The translations under genes were made by a program, and so were the position numbers. Positions 23,201 to 36,964 of a DNA stretch of 64,000 nucleotides are shown here, piece by piece. This DNA comes from Euonymus europaeus. Taxonomy: Eukaryota > Streptophyta > Magnoliopsida > Celastrales > Celastraceae. Every line of letters begins with the position of its first letter. Position 1 is the stretch's first letter. Location of the stretch: NCBI GenBank assembly GCA_963580455.1, contig OY756972.1:14771001-14835000 (forward strand), written 5' to 3'. The notes beneath the pieces were generated by a model that made no database searches, was not told the origin of the DNA, and saw only the letters and a list, made by a program, of their open reading frames with translations.

Positions 23201-26200
23201 AATCAAAATAATCTAGGAAGCTTATACTCATAAAATTTGACATAGAAGAACAATAAAAAGTGTACACCGAGCAACTTTGATGGTCCGAAGTTGCTCAACT
23301 CTCTCTATGGAGGAGCTTTTAACAGTTTTGTCCATTTGTCATAAAAATTAGGTGTTTTGGCATCGAAATAATCTATGAAGTTTATACTCATAAAATTTGA
23401 CATAGAAGAACAATAAAAAGTCTATCCCGAGCAACTTTGATAGTCCGAAGTTGCTCAACTCTTTTTATGGAGGAGCTTTTAACGGTTTCGTCCATTTGTC
23501 ATAGAAAGTTGGTTTTTTGTCATCGAAATAATCTAGGAAGCATATACTCATAAAACTCGACATATAAGAACAATAAAAATTGTACACCGAGCAACCTTGA
23601 TGATCCGAAGTTTCTCAACTCTCTCTATGGAGGAGCTTTTAACGGTTTTATCTATTTGTCATAGAAAGTTGGTGTTTTGTCATCGAAATAATCTACGAAG
23701 CTTATACTCGTAAAATTTGACATATAATAAGAATAAAAATTGTACACCGAGCAACTTTGATGTTCCGAAGTTGCTCAACACTCTCTATGGAGGAGCTTTT
23801 AACGGTTTGGTCCATTTGTCATAGAAAGTTGATGTTTTGGAATCAAAATAATCTAGGAAGGTTATACTAGTAAAATTTGACATATAAGAACAATAAAAAT
23901 TGTACACCGGGCTACTTTGATGTTCCGAAGTTGCTCAACTCTCTCTATGGAGGAGCTTTTAACGGTTTGGTCCATTTTTCATAGAAAGTTGGTGTTTTGG
24001 AATCCAAATAATCTAGGAAGCTTATACTCGTAAAAATTCACATAGAAGAACAATAAAAAGTCTATCCCGAGCAACTTTGATAGTCCGAAGTTGCTCAACT
24101 CTCTCAATGCAGGAGATTTTAACGGTTTCGTCCATTTGTTATATAAAGTTGGTGTTTTGTCATCGAAATAATCTAGGAAGCGTATACTCTTAAAATTTTA
24201 CATATAAAAATTGTACACCGAGCGACCATGATGGTCCGAAGTTGCTCAACTCTCTCTATGGAGGAGCTTTTAACGGTTTTATCCATTTGTCATAGAAAGT
24301 TGGTGTTTTGGCATCGAAATAATCTAAGAAGCTTATACTCGTAAAATTTCACATATAATAAGAATAAAAATTGTACACCGAGCAACTTTGATGTTCCGAA
24401 GTTGCTCAACACTCTCTATGGAGGAGCTTTTAACGGTTTGGTCCATTTCTCATAGAAAGTTGGTGTTTTGGAATCAAAATAATCTAGGAAGCTTATACTC
24501 GTAAAATTTGACATATAAGAACAATAAAAAGTCTATTCCGAGCAACTTTGATAGTCCGAAGTCGCTCAACTCTCTCTATGGAGGAGCTTTTAACGGGTTT
24601 CCCCATTTGTCATAGAAAGTTGGTGTTTTGGCATCGAAATAATCTATGAATCTTAAACTCGTAAAATTTGACATATAAGAACAATAAAAATTGTACACCG
24701 AGCAACTTTGATGGTCCGAACTTGCTCAACTCTCTCTATGGAAGAGCTTTTAACGGTTTCGTCCATTTGTCATTGAAAGTTGGTGTTTTGGCATCAAAAT
24801 AATCTATGAAGCTTATACTCCTAAAATTTGACATATAAGAACAGTAAAAATTGTACACAGAGCAACTTTGATGGTCCGAAGTTGCTCAACTCTCTCAATG
24901 CAGGAGATTTTAACGGTTTCGTCCATTTGTCATATAAAGTTGGTGTTTTGGCATCGAAATAATATATGAAGCTTATACTAATAAAATTTGACATATAAGA
25001 ACAATAAAAAGTGTACATCGAGCAACTTTGATGGTCCGAACTTGCTCAACTCTCTCTATAGAAGAGCTTTTAACGGTTTCGTCCATTTGTCATTGAAAGT
25101 TAGTGTTTTGGCATCAAAATAATCTATGAAGCTTATACTCATAAAATTTGACATAGAAGAACAATAAATAGTCTATCTCGAGAAACTTTGATGGTCCGAA
25201 GTTGCTCAACTGTCTCTCTGGAGGAGCTTTTAACGGTTTTGTCCATTTGTCATAGAAAGTTGGTGTTTTGGCATCGAAATAATCTAGGAAGCTTATACTC
25301 GTAAAATTTGACAAAAAGAACAATAAAAATTGTACACCGAAGCAACTTCGATGGTCCGAAGTTGCTCAATTCTCTCTATGGAGGAGCTTTTCACGATTTT
25401 GTCCATTTGTCATAGAAAGTTGGTGTTTTGGCATCGAAATAATCTAGGAAGCTTATACTCATAAAATTTGACACATAAGAACAATAAAAATTGTACACCG
25501 AGCAACTTTGATGGTCAGAAGTTGCTCAACTCTCTCTATGATTGAGCTCTTAACGGTTTTGTCCATTTGTCATAGAAAGTTGGTGTATTGTCATCGAAAT
25601 AATCTAGGAAGCTTATACTCTTAAAATTTTAAATATAATAAGAATAAAAATTGTACACCTAGCGACCTTGATGGTCCGAAGTTGCTCAACTCTCTCTATG
25701 GAGGAGCTTTTAACGGTTTTATCCATTTGTCATAGAAAGTTGGTGTTTTGGCATCGAAATCATCTATGAAGCTTGTACTCCTAAAATTTGACATATAAGA
25801 ACAATAAAAATTGTACACCGAGCAACTTTCATAGTCTGAAGTTGCTCAACTCTCTCTATGTAGGAGCTTTTAACGGTTTTGTCCATTTGTCATTGAAAGT
25901 TGGTGTTTTGGCATCCAAATAATCTAGGAAACTTATACTCATAAAATTTGACATATAAGAACAATAAAAAGTGTACACCGAGCAATTTCGATGGTCCGAA
26001 GTTGCTCAACTCTCTCTATGAAGGAGCTATTAACGGTTTGGTCCATTTGTCATAGAAAGTTGGTGTTTTGGAATCAAAATAATCTAGGAAGCTTATACTC
26101 GTAAAATTTGACATTGAAGAGCAATAAAAAGTCTACACCGAGCAACTTTGATAGTCCGAAGTTGCTCAACTCTCTCTATGGAGGAGCTTTTAACGAGTTT

Positions 26201-29122
26201 TTCCATTTGTCATAGAAAGTTCGTGTTTTGGCATCGAAATAGTCTATGAACCCTATACTCATAAAATTTGACATATAAGAACAATAAAAAGTGTACACCG
26301 AGCAACTTTGATTGTCCGAAGTTGCTCAACTCTCTCTATGGAGGAGCTTTTAACGAGTTTTTCCATTTGTCATAGAAAGTTGGTGTTTTGGCATCGAAAT
26401 AGTCTATGAACCCTATACTCATAAAATTTGACATATAAGAACAATAAAAAGTGTACACCGAGCAACTTTGATGGTCCGAAAATGCTCAACTCTCTCTATG
26501 GAGGAGCTGTTAACGGTTTTGTCCATTTGTCATAGAAAGTTGGTGTTTTGGCATCGAAATAATCTATGAAGCTTATACTCATAAAATTTGACATATAAGA
26601 ACAATAAAAAGTGTACACCGAGCAACTTTGATAGTCCGAAGTTGCTCAACTCTCTCTATGAAGGAGCTTTTAACGGTTTGGTCCATTTGTCATAGAAAGT
26701 TGTTGTTTTGGAATCAAAATAATCTAGGAAACTTATACTCGTAAAATTTGACATAGAAGAACAATAAAAAATCTATCCCGAGCAACTTTCATAGTCCGAA
26801 GTTGCTCAACTCTCTCTATGGAGGTGCATTTAACGGGTTTCTCCATTTATCATAGAAAGTTGGTGTTTTGGCATCGAAATAATCAATGAAGCTTAAACTC
26901 GTAAAATTTGACATATAAGAACAATAAAAATTGTACACAGAGCTACTTTGATGGTCCGAAGTTGCTCAACTCTCTCAGTACAGGAGATTTTAACGGTTTT
27001 GTCCATTTTTCATATAAAGTTGGTGTTTTGGCATCGAAATAATCTATGAAGCTTATACTCATAAAATTTGACATATAAGAACAATAAAAAGTGTACACCG
27101 AGAAACTTTGATGGTACGAAGTTGCTCAACTCTCTCTATGGAGGAGCTTTTAACGGTTTTGTCCATTTGTCATATAAAGTTGGTGTTTTGGCATCGAAAA
27201 AAATCTATGAAGCTGATTCTAATAAAATTTGACATAGAAGAACAATAAAAAGTGTACACCGAGCAACTTTGATGGTCCGAAGTTGCTCAACTCTCTCTAT
27301 GGAGGAACTGTTAACGGTTTTTTCCATTTGTCATAGAAAGTTGGGGTTTTGGCATCGAAATAATCTATGAAGCTTATACTCATAAAATTTGACATATAAG
27401 AACAATAAAAGGTGTACACCGAGCAACTTTGATAGTCCGAAGTTGCTCAACTCTCTCTATGGAGGTGCATTTAACGGGTTTCTCCATTTATCATAGAAAG
27501 TTGGTGTTTTGGCATCGAAATAATCAATGAAGCTTAAACTCGTAAAATTTGGGATATAAGAACAATAAAAATTGTACACAGAGCAACTTTGATGGTCCGA
27601 AGTTGCTCAACTCTCTCAATGCGGGAGATTTTAAGGGTTTCGTCCATTTGTCATATAAAGTTGGTGTTTTGGCATCGAAATAATCTATAAATCTTATACT
27701 CATAATATTTGACATATAAGAACATTAAAAAGTGTACACCGAGCAACTTTGATGGTCCGAAAATGCTCAACTCTCTCTATGGAGGAGCTGTTAACGGTTT
27801 TCTCCATTTTTCATAGAAAGTTGGTGTTTTGGCATCGAAATAATCTATGAAGCTTATACTCATAAAATTTGACATATAAGAACAATAAAAAGTGTACACC
27901 GAGCAACTTTGATAGTCCGAAGTTGCTCAACTCTCTCTATGAAGGAGCTTTTAACGGTTTAGTCCATTTGTCATAGAAAGTTGTTGTTTTGGAATCAAAA
28001 TAATCTAGGAAGCTTATACTCGTAAAATTTGACATAGAAGAACAATAAAAAATCTATCCCGAGCAACTTTCATAGTCCGAAGTTGCTCAACTCTCTCTAT
28101 GAGGAGCTTTTAACGGGTTTCACCATTTGTCATAGAAAGTTGGTGTTTTGGCATCGAAATAATCAATGAAGCTTAAACTCGTAAAATTTGAGATATAAGA
28201 ACAATAAAAATTGTACATAGAGCTACTTTGATGGTCCGAAGTTGCTCAACTCTCTCAGTACAGGAGATTTTAATGGTTTCGTCCATTTGTCATATAAAGT
28301 TGGTGTTTTCTCATCGAAATAATCTATGAAGCTTATACTCATAAAATTTGACATATAAGAACAATAAAAGGTGTACACCGAGCAACTTTGATAGTACGAA
28401 GTTGCTCAACTCTCTCTATGGAGGTGCATTTAACGGGTTTCTCCATTTATCATAGAAAGTTGGTGTTTTGGCATCGAAATAATCAATGAAGCTTAAACTC
28501 GTAAAATTTGAGATATAAGAACAATAAAAATTGTACATAGAGCTACTTTGATTGTCCGAAGTTGCTCAACTCTCTCAGTACAGGAGATTTTAACGGTTTT
28601 GTCCATTTTTCATATAAAGTTGGTGTTTTGGCATCGAAATAATCTATGAAGCTTATACTCATAAAATTTGACCTATAAGAACAATAAAAAGTGTACACCG
28701 AGCAACTTTGATGGTACGAAGTTGCTCAACTCTCTCTATGGAGGAGCTGTTAACGGTTTTGTCCATTTGTCATAGAAGGTTGGTGTTTTGGCATCGAAAT
28801 AATCTATGAAGCTTATACTCATAAAATTTGACATATAAGAACAATAAAAAGTGTACACCGAGCAACTTTGATAGTCCGAAGTTGCTCAACTCTCTCTATG
28901 GAGGAGCTTTTAACGGTTTGGTCTATTTGTTATAGAAAGTTGGTGTTTTGGAATCAAAATAATCTAGGAAGCATATACTCGTAAAATTGGACATAGAAGA
29001 ACAATAAAAAATCTATCCCAAGCAACTTTCATAGTCCGAAGTTGCTCAACTCTCTCTATGGAGGAGCTTTTAACGGGTTTCACCATTTGTCATAGAAAGT
29101 TGGTGTTTTGGCATCGAAATAA

Positions 29123-30723
29123 TCAATGAAGCTTAAACTTGTAAAATTTGACATATAAGAACAATAAAAATTGTACACAGAGCAACTTTGATGGTCCGAA
29201 GTTGCTCAATTCTCTCAATGCAGGAGATTTTAACGGTTTCGTCCATTTGTCATATAAAGTTGGTGTTTTGGCATCGAAATAATCTATCAAGCTTATACTC
29301 ATAAAATTTGACATATAAGAACAATAAAAAGTGTACACCGAGCAACTTTGATGGTCCGAAGTTGCTCAACTCTCTCTATGGAGGAGCTTTTAACGGTTTT
29401 GTCTATTTGTCATAGAAAGTTGTTGTTTTGGCATCGAAATAATCTATGAAGCTTATACTCGTAAAATTTGACATATAAGAACAATAAAAATTGTACACTG
29501 AGCAACTTTGATGGTCCGAAGTTGCTCAACTCTCTCAGTACAGGAGATTTTAATGGTTTCGTCCATTTGTCATATAAAGTTGGTGTTTTCTCATCAAAAT
29601 AATCTATGAAGCTTATACTCATAAAATTTGACATATAAGAACAATAAAAAGTGTACACCGAGCAACTTTGATGGTACGAAGTTGCTCAACTCTCTCTATG
29701 GAGGAGCTTTTAACGGTTTTGTCCATTTGTCATAGAAAGTTGGTGTTTTGGCATCGAAAAAAATCTATGAAGCTTATACTAATAAAATTTGACATAGAAG
29801 AACAATAAAAAGTGTACACCGAGCAACTTTGATGGTCCGAAGTTGCTCAACTGTCTCTATGGAGGAACTGTTAACGGTTTTTTCCATTTGTCATAGAAAG
29901 TTGGTGTTTTGGCATCGAAATAATCTAGGAAGCTTATACTCATAAAATTTGACATATAAGAACAATAAAAGTTGTACACCGAGCAACTTTGATGGTCCGA
30001 AGTTGCTCAACTCTCTCTATGGAGGTGCATTTAACGGGTTTCTCCATTTATCATAGAAAGTTGGTGTTTTGGCATCGAAATAATCAATGAAGCTTAAACT
30101 CGTAAAATTTGACATATAAGAACAATAAAAATTGTACATAGAGCTACTTTGATGGTCCGAAGTTGCTCAACTCTCTCAGTACAGGAGATTTTAATGGTTT
30201 TGTCCATTTTTCATATAAAGTTGGTGTTTTGGCATCGAAATAATCTATGAAGCTTATACTCATAAAATTTGACCTATAAGAACAATAAAAAGTGTACACC
30301 GAGCAACTTTGATGGTACGAAGTTGCTCAACTCTCTCTATGGAGGAGCTGTTAACGGTTTTGTCCATTTGTCATAGAAGGTTGGTGTTTTGGCATCGAAA
30401 TAATCTATGAAGCTTATACTCATAAAATTTGACATATAAGAACAATAAAAAGTGTACACCGAGCAACTTTGATAGTCCGAAGTTGCTCAACTCTCTCTAT
30501 GAAGGAGCTTTTAACGGTTTGGTCTATTTGTTATAGAAAGTTGGTGTTTTGGAATCAAAATAATCTAGGAAGCATAGACTCGTAAAATTGGACATAGAAG
30601 AACAATAAAAAATCTATCCCAAGCAACTTTCATAGTCCGAAGTTGCTCAACTCTCTCTATGGAGGAGCTTTTAACGGGTTTCACCATTTGTCATAGAAAG
30701 TTGGTGTTTTGGCATCGAAATAA
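29123..30723 (+). repeat. Higher-order unit 1 (10-mer, 1601 bp)
   Basis: Contains the +1 A-run monomer near 29757. It is followed directly by a nearly identical unit. Confidence 0.9.
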
Positions 30724-32324
30724 TCAATGAAGCTTAAACTTGTAAAATTTGACATATAAGAACAATAAAAATTGTACACAGAGCAACTTTGATGGTCCGA
30801 AGTTGCTCAATTCTCTCAATGCAGGAGATTTTAACGGTTTCGTCCATTTGTCATATAAAGTTGGTGTTTTGGCATCGAAATAATCTATCAAGCTTATACT
30901 CATAAAATTTGACATATAAGAACAATAAAAAGTGTACACCGAGCAACTTTGATGGTCCGAAGTTGCTCAACTCTCTCTATGGAGGAGCTTTTAACGGTTT
31001 TGTCTATTTGTCATAGAAAGTTGTTGTTTTGGCATCGAAATAATCTATGAAGCTTATACTCGTAAAATTTGACATATAAGAACAATAAAAATTGTACACT
31101 GAGCAACTTTGATGGTCCGAAGTTGCTCAACTCTCTCAGTACAGGAGATTTTAATGGTTTCGTCCATTTGTCATATAAAGTTGGTGTTTTCTCATCAAAA
31201 TAATCTATGAAGCTTATACTCATAAAATTTGACATATAAGAACAATAAAAAGTGTACACCGAGCAACTTTGATGGTACGAAGTTGCTCAACTCTCTCTAT
31301 GGAGGAGCTTTTAACGGTTTTGTCCATTTGTCATAGAAAGTTGGTGTTTTGGCATCGAAAAAAATCTATGAAGCTTATACTAATAAAATTTGACATAGAA
31401 GAACAATAAAAAGTGTACACCGAGCAACTTTGATGGTCCGAAGTTGCTCAACTGTCTCTATGGAGGAACTGTTAACGGTTTTTTCCATTTGTCATAGAAA
31501 GTTGGTGTTTTGGCATCGAAATAATCTAGGAAGCTTATACTCATAAAATTTGACATATAAGAACAATAAAAGTTGTACACCGAGCAACTTTGATGGTCCG
31601 AAGTTGCTCAACTCTCTCTATGGAGGTGCATTTAACGGGTTTCTCCATTTATCATAGAAAGTTGGTGTTTTGGCATCGAAATAATCAATGAAGCTTAAAC
31701 TCGTAAAATTTGACATATAAGAACAATAAAAATTGTACATAGAGCTACTTTGATGGTCCGAAGTTGCTCAACTCTCTCAGTACAGGAGATTTTAATGGTT
31801 TTGTCCATTTTTCATATAAAGTTGGTGTTTTGGCATCGAAATAATCTATGAAGCTTATACTCATAAAATTTGACCTATAAGAACAATAAAAAGTGTACAC
31901 CGAGCAACTTTGATGGTACGAAGTTGCTCAACTCTCTCTATGGAGGAGCTGTTAACGGTTTTGTCCATTTGTCATAGAAGGTTGGTGTTTTGGCATCGAA
32001 ATAATCTATGAAGCTTATACTCATAAAATTTGACATATAAGAACAATAAAAAGTGTACACCGAGCAACTTTGATAGTCCGAAGTTGCTCAACTCTCTCTA
32101 TGAAGGAGCTTTTAACGGTTTGGTCTATTTGTTATAGAAAGTTGGTGTTTTGGAATCAAAATAATCTAGGAAGCATAGACTCGTAAAATTGGACATAGAA
32201 GAACAATAAAAAATCTATCCCAAGCAACTTTCATAGTCCGAAGTTGCTCAACTCTCTCTATGGAGGAGCTTTTAACGGGTTTCACCATTTGTCATAGAAA
32301 GTTGGTGTTTTGGCATCGAAATAA
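30724..32324 (+). repeat. Higher-order unit 2 (10-mer, 1601 bp)
   Basis: Carries the +1 A-run near 31358 and the variant gcatagact near 30573, where the corresponding site upstream has gcatatact. Confidence 0.9.
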
Positions 32325-33604
32325 TCAATGAAGCTTAAACTTGTAAAATTTGACATATAAGAACAATAAAAATTGTACACAGAGCAACTTTGATGGTCCG
32401 AAGTTGCTCAATTCTCTCAATGCAGGAGATTTTAACGGTTTCGTCCATTTGTCATATAAAGTTGGTGTTTTGGCATCGAAATAATCTATCAAGCTTATAC
32501 TCATAAAATTTGACATATAAGAACAATAAAAAGTGTACACCGAGCAACTTTGATGTTCCGAAGTTGCTCAACTCTCTCTATGGAGGAGCTTTTAACGGTT
32601 TTGTCTATTTGTCATAGAAAGTTGTTGTTTTGGCATCGAAATAATCTATGAAGCTTATACTCGTAAAATTTGACATATAAGAACAATAAAAATTGTACAC
32701 TGAGCAACTTTGATGGTCCGAAGTTGCTCAACTGTCTCTATGGAGGAACTGTTAACGGTTTTTTCCATTTGTCATAGAAAGTTGGTGTTTTGGCATCGAA
32801 ATAATCTAGGAAGCTTATACTCATAAAATTTGACATATAAGAACAATAAAAGTTGTACACCGAGCAACTTTGATGGTCCGAAGTTGCTCAACTCTCTCTA
32901 TGGAGGTGCATTTAACGGGTTTCTCCATTTATCATAGAAAGTTGGTGTTTTGGCATCGAAATAATCAATGAAGCTTAAACTCGTAAAATTTGACATATAA
33001 GAACAATAAAAATTGTACATAGAGCTACTTTGATGGTCCGAAGTTGCTCAACTCTCTCAGTACAGGAGATTTTAATGGTTTTGTCCATTTTTCATATAAA
33101 GTTGGTGTTTTGGCATCGAAATAATCTATGAAGCTTATACTCATAAAATTTGACCTACAAGAACAATAAAAAGTGTACACCGAGCAACTTTGATGGTACG
33201 AAGTTGCTCAACTCTCTCTATGGAGGAGCTGTTAACGGTTTTGTCCATTTGTCATAGAAGGTTGGTGTTTTGGCATCGAAATAATCTATGAAGCTTATAC
33301 TCATAAAATTTGACATATAAGAACAATAAAAAGTGTACACCGAGCAACTTTGATAGTCCGAAGTTGCTCAACTCTCTCTATGAAGGAGCTTTTAACGGTT
33401 TGGTCTATTTGTTATAGAAAGTTGGTGTTTTGGAATCAAAATAATCTAGGAAGCATAGACTCGTAAAATTGGACATAGAAGAACAATAAAAAATCTATCC
33501 CAAGCAACTTTCATAGTCCGAAGTTGCTCAACTCTCTCTATGGAGGAGCTTTTAACGGGTTTCACCATTTGTCATAGAAAGTTGGTGTTTTGGCATCGAA
33601 ATAA
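32325..33604 (+). repeat. Higher-order unit 3 (8-mer, 1280 bp)
   Basis: Lacks two monomers of the 10-mer, including the one with the extra A. The join is near 32700, consistent with an in-register two-monomer deletion. Confidence 0.9.
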
Positions 33605-35363
33605 TCAATGAAGCTTAAACTTGTAAAATTTGACATATAAGAACAATAAAAATTGTACACAGAGCAACTTTGATGGTCCGAAGTTGCTCAATTCTCTCAA
33701 TGCAGGAGATTTTAACGATTTCGTCCATTTGTCATATAAAGTTGGTGTTTTGGCATCGAAATAATCTATCAAGCTTATACTCATAAAATTTGACATATAA
33801 GAACAATAAAAAGTGTACAACGAGCAACTTTGATGGTCCGAAGTTGCTCAACTCTCTCTATGGAGGAGCTTTTAACGGTTTTGTCTATTTGTCATAGAAA
33901 GTTGTTGTTTTGGCATCGAAATAATCTATGAAGCTTAAACTCGTAAAATTTGGGATATAAGAACAATAAAAATTGTACACAGAGCAACTTTGATGGTCCG
34001 AAGTTGCTCAACTCTCTCAATGCGGGAGATTTTAAGGGTTTCGTCCATTTGTCATATAAAGTTGGTGTTTTGGCATCGAAATAATCTATAAATCTTATAC
34101 TCATAATATTTGACATATAAGAACATTAAAAAGTGTACACCGAGCAACTTTGATGGTACGAAAATGCTCAACTCTCTCTATGGAGGAGCTGTTAACGGTT
34201 TTCTCCATTTGTCATAGAAAGTTGGTGTTTTGGCATCGAAATAATCTATGAAGCTTATACTCATAAAATTTGACATATAAGAACAATAAAAAGTGTACAC
34301 CGAGCAACTTTGATAGTCCGAAGTTGCTCAACTCTCTCTATGAAGGAGCTTTTAACGGTTTAGTCCATTTGTCATAGAAAGTTGTTGTTTTGGAATCAAA
34401 ATAATCTAGGAAGCTTATACTCGTAAAATTTGACATAGAAGAACAATAAAAAATCTATCCCGAGCAACTTTCATAGTCCGAAGTTGCTCAACTCTCTCTA
34501 TGAGGAGCTTTTAACGGGTTTCACCATTTGTCATAGAAAGTTGGTGTTTTGGCATCGAAATAATCTATGAAGCTTATACTCATAAAATTTGACATATAAG
34601 AACAATAAAAGGTGTACACCGAGCAACTTTGATAGTACGAAGTTGCTCAACTCTCTCTATGGAGGTGCATTTAACGGGTTTCTCCATTTATCATAGAAAG
34701 TTGGTGTTTTGGCATCGAAATAATCAATGAAGCTCAAACTCGTAAAATTTGACATATAAGAACAATAAAAATTGTACATAGAGCTACTTTGATGGTCCGA
34801 AGTTGCTCAACTCTCTCAGTACAGGAGATTTTAACGGTTTTGTCCATTTTTCATATAAAGTTGGTGTTTTGGCATCGAAATAATCTATGAAGCTTATACT
34901 CATAAAATTTGACCTATAAGAACAATAAAAAGTGTACACCGAGCAACTTTGATGGTACGAAGTTGCTCAACTCTCTCTATGGAGGAGCTGTTAACGGTTT
35001 TGTCCATTTGTCATAGAAGGTTGGTGTTTTGGCATCGAAATAATCTATGAAGCTTATACTCATAAAATTTGACATATAAGAACAATAAAAAGTGTACACC
35101 GAGCAACTTTGATAGTCCGAAGTTGCTCAACTCTCTCTATGAAGGAGCTTTTAACGGTTTGGTCTATTTGTTATAGAAAGTTGGTGTTTTGGAATCAAAA
35201 TAATCTAGGAAGCATATACTCGTAAAATTGGACATAGAAGAACAATAAAAAATCTATCCCAAGCAACTTTCATAGTCCGAAGTTGCTCAACTCTCTCTAT
35301 GGAGGAGCTTTTAACGGGTTTCACCATTTGTCATAGAAAGTTGGTGTTTTGGCATCGAAATAA
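33605..35363 (+). repeat. Higher-order unit 4 (chimeric 11-mer, 1759 bp)
   Basis: The middle (about 33940-34740) has tgggatataag, tgcgggag, aaaatgctc and the 1-bp-deleted tatgaggagc. All of these also occur near 27551-28400, exactly 6,400 bp (40 monomers) upstream over the first part. The unit is thus a mosaic of the local 10-mer and an upstream repeat type. Confidence 0.9.
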
Positions 35364-36964
35364 TCAATGAAGCTTAAACTTGTAAAATTTGACATATAAG
35401 AACAATAAAAATTGTACACAGAGCAACTTTGATGGTCCGAAGTTGCTCAATTCTCTCAATGCAGGAGATTTTAACGGTTTCGTCCATTTGTCATATAAAG
35501 TTGGTGTTTTGGCATCGAAATAATCTATCAAGCTTATACTCATAAAATTTGACATATAAGAAGAATAAAAAGTGTACACCGAGCAACTTTGATGGTCCGA
35601 AGTTGCTCAACTCTCTCTATGGAGGAGCTTTTAACGGTTTTGTCTATTTGTCATAGAAAGTTGTTGTTTTGGCATCGAAATAATCTATGAAGCTTATACT
35701 CGTAAAATTTGACATATAAGAACAATAAAAATTGTACACTGAGCAACTTTGATGGTCCGAAGTTGCTCAACTCTCTCAGTACAGGAGATTTTAATGGTTT
35801 CGTCCATTTGTCATATAAAGTTGGTGTTTTCTCATCAAAATAATCTATGAAGCTCATACTCATAAAATTTGACATATAAGAACAATAAAAAGTGTACACC
35901 GAGCAACTTTGATGGTACGAAGTTGCTCAACTCTCTCTATGGAGGAGCTTTTAACGGTTTTGTCCATTTGTCATAGAAAGTTGGTGTTTTGGCATCGAAA
36001 AAAATCTATGAAGCTTATACTAATAAAATTTGACATAGAAGAACAATAAAAAGTGTACACCGAGCAACTTTGATGGTCCGAAGTTGCTCAACTGTCTCTA
36101 TGGAGGAACTGTTAACGGTTTTTTCCATTTGTCATAGAAAGTTGGTGTTTTGGCATCGAAATAATCTAGGAAGCTTATACTCATAAAATTTGACATATAA
36201 GAACAATAAAAGTTGTACACCGAGCAACTTTGATGGTCCGAAGTTGCTCAACTCTCTCTATGGAGGTGCATTTAACGGGTTTCTCCATTTATCATAGAAA
36301 GTTGGTGTTTTGGCATCGAAATAATCAATGAAGCTTAAACTCGTAAAATTTGACATATAAGAACAATAAAAATTGTACATAGAGCTACTTTGATGGTCCG
36401 AAGTTGCTCAACTCTCTCAGTACAGGAGATTTTAATGGTTTTGTCCATTTTTCATATAAAGTTGGTGTTTTGGCATCGAAATAATCTATGAAGCTTATAC
36501 TCATAAAATTTGACCTACAAGAACAATAAAAAGTGTACACCGAGCAACTTTGATGGTACGAAGTTGCTCAACTCTCTCTATGGAGGAGCTGTTAACGGTT
36601 TTGTCCATTTGTCATAGAAGGTTGGTGTTTTGGCATCGAAATAATCTATGAAGCTTATACTCATAAAATTTGACATATAAGAACAATAAAAAGTGTACAC
36701 CGAGCAACTTTGATAGTCCGAAGTTGCTCAACTCTCTCTATGAAGGAGCTTTTAACGGTTTGGTCTATTTGTTATAGAAAGTTGGTGTTTTGGAATCAAA
36801 ATAATCTAGGAAGCATAGACTCGTAAAATTGGACATAGAAGAACAATAAAAAATCTATCCCAAGCAACTTTCATAGTCCGAAGTTGCTCAACTCTCTCTA
36901 TGGAGGAGCTTTTAACGGGTTTCACCATTTGTCATAGAAAGTTGGTGTTTTGGCATCGAAATAA
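35364..36964 (+). repeat. Higher-order unit 5 (10-mer, 1601 bp)
   Basis: Shares agaagaataaaaag (near 35560) and agctcatact (near 35851) with unit 7, and its +1 A-run is near 36001. Confidence 0.9.

Larger units (their letters stand above)
4392..28800 (+). repeat. Diverged left part of the satellite array
   Basis: Neighbouring monomers differ at many positions and no single higher-order period dominates. The gagcgacc variant recurs near 7258, 8378, 9996, 11116, 13674, 14956, 16237, 17678, 18477, 22470, 24220 and 25660, mostly at near-multiples of 160 bp (5 to 16 monomers or more). A 6-bp insertion variant (aagcttaagctt) occurs near 6241 and again about 2,400 bp later near 8646. The block 5031-5280 recurs almost unchanged near 22811-23060. 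These are remnants of older higher-order units broken up by unequal exchange. Confidence 0.85.
33605..36964 (+). repeat. 3,360-bp superunit, copy A (11-mer plus 10-mer)
   Basis: Line-by-line comparison with 36965-40324 found three substitutions and no indel, about 99.9% identity. Identity at an offset of 3,360 extends from about 32702 to about 37300 (first copy coordinates), so the duplicated tract exceeds one superunit. Confidence 0.95.
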
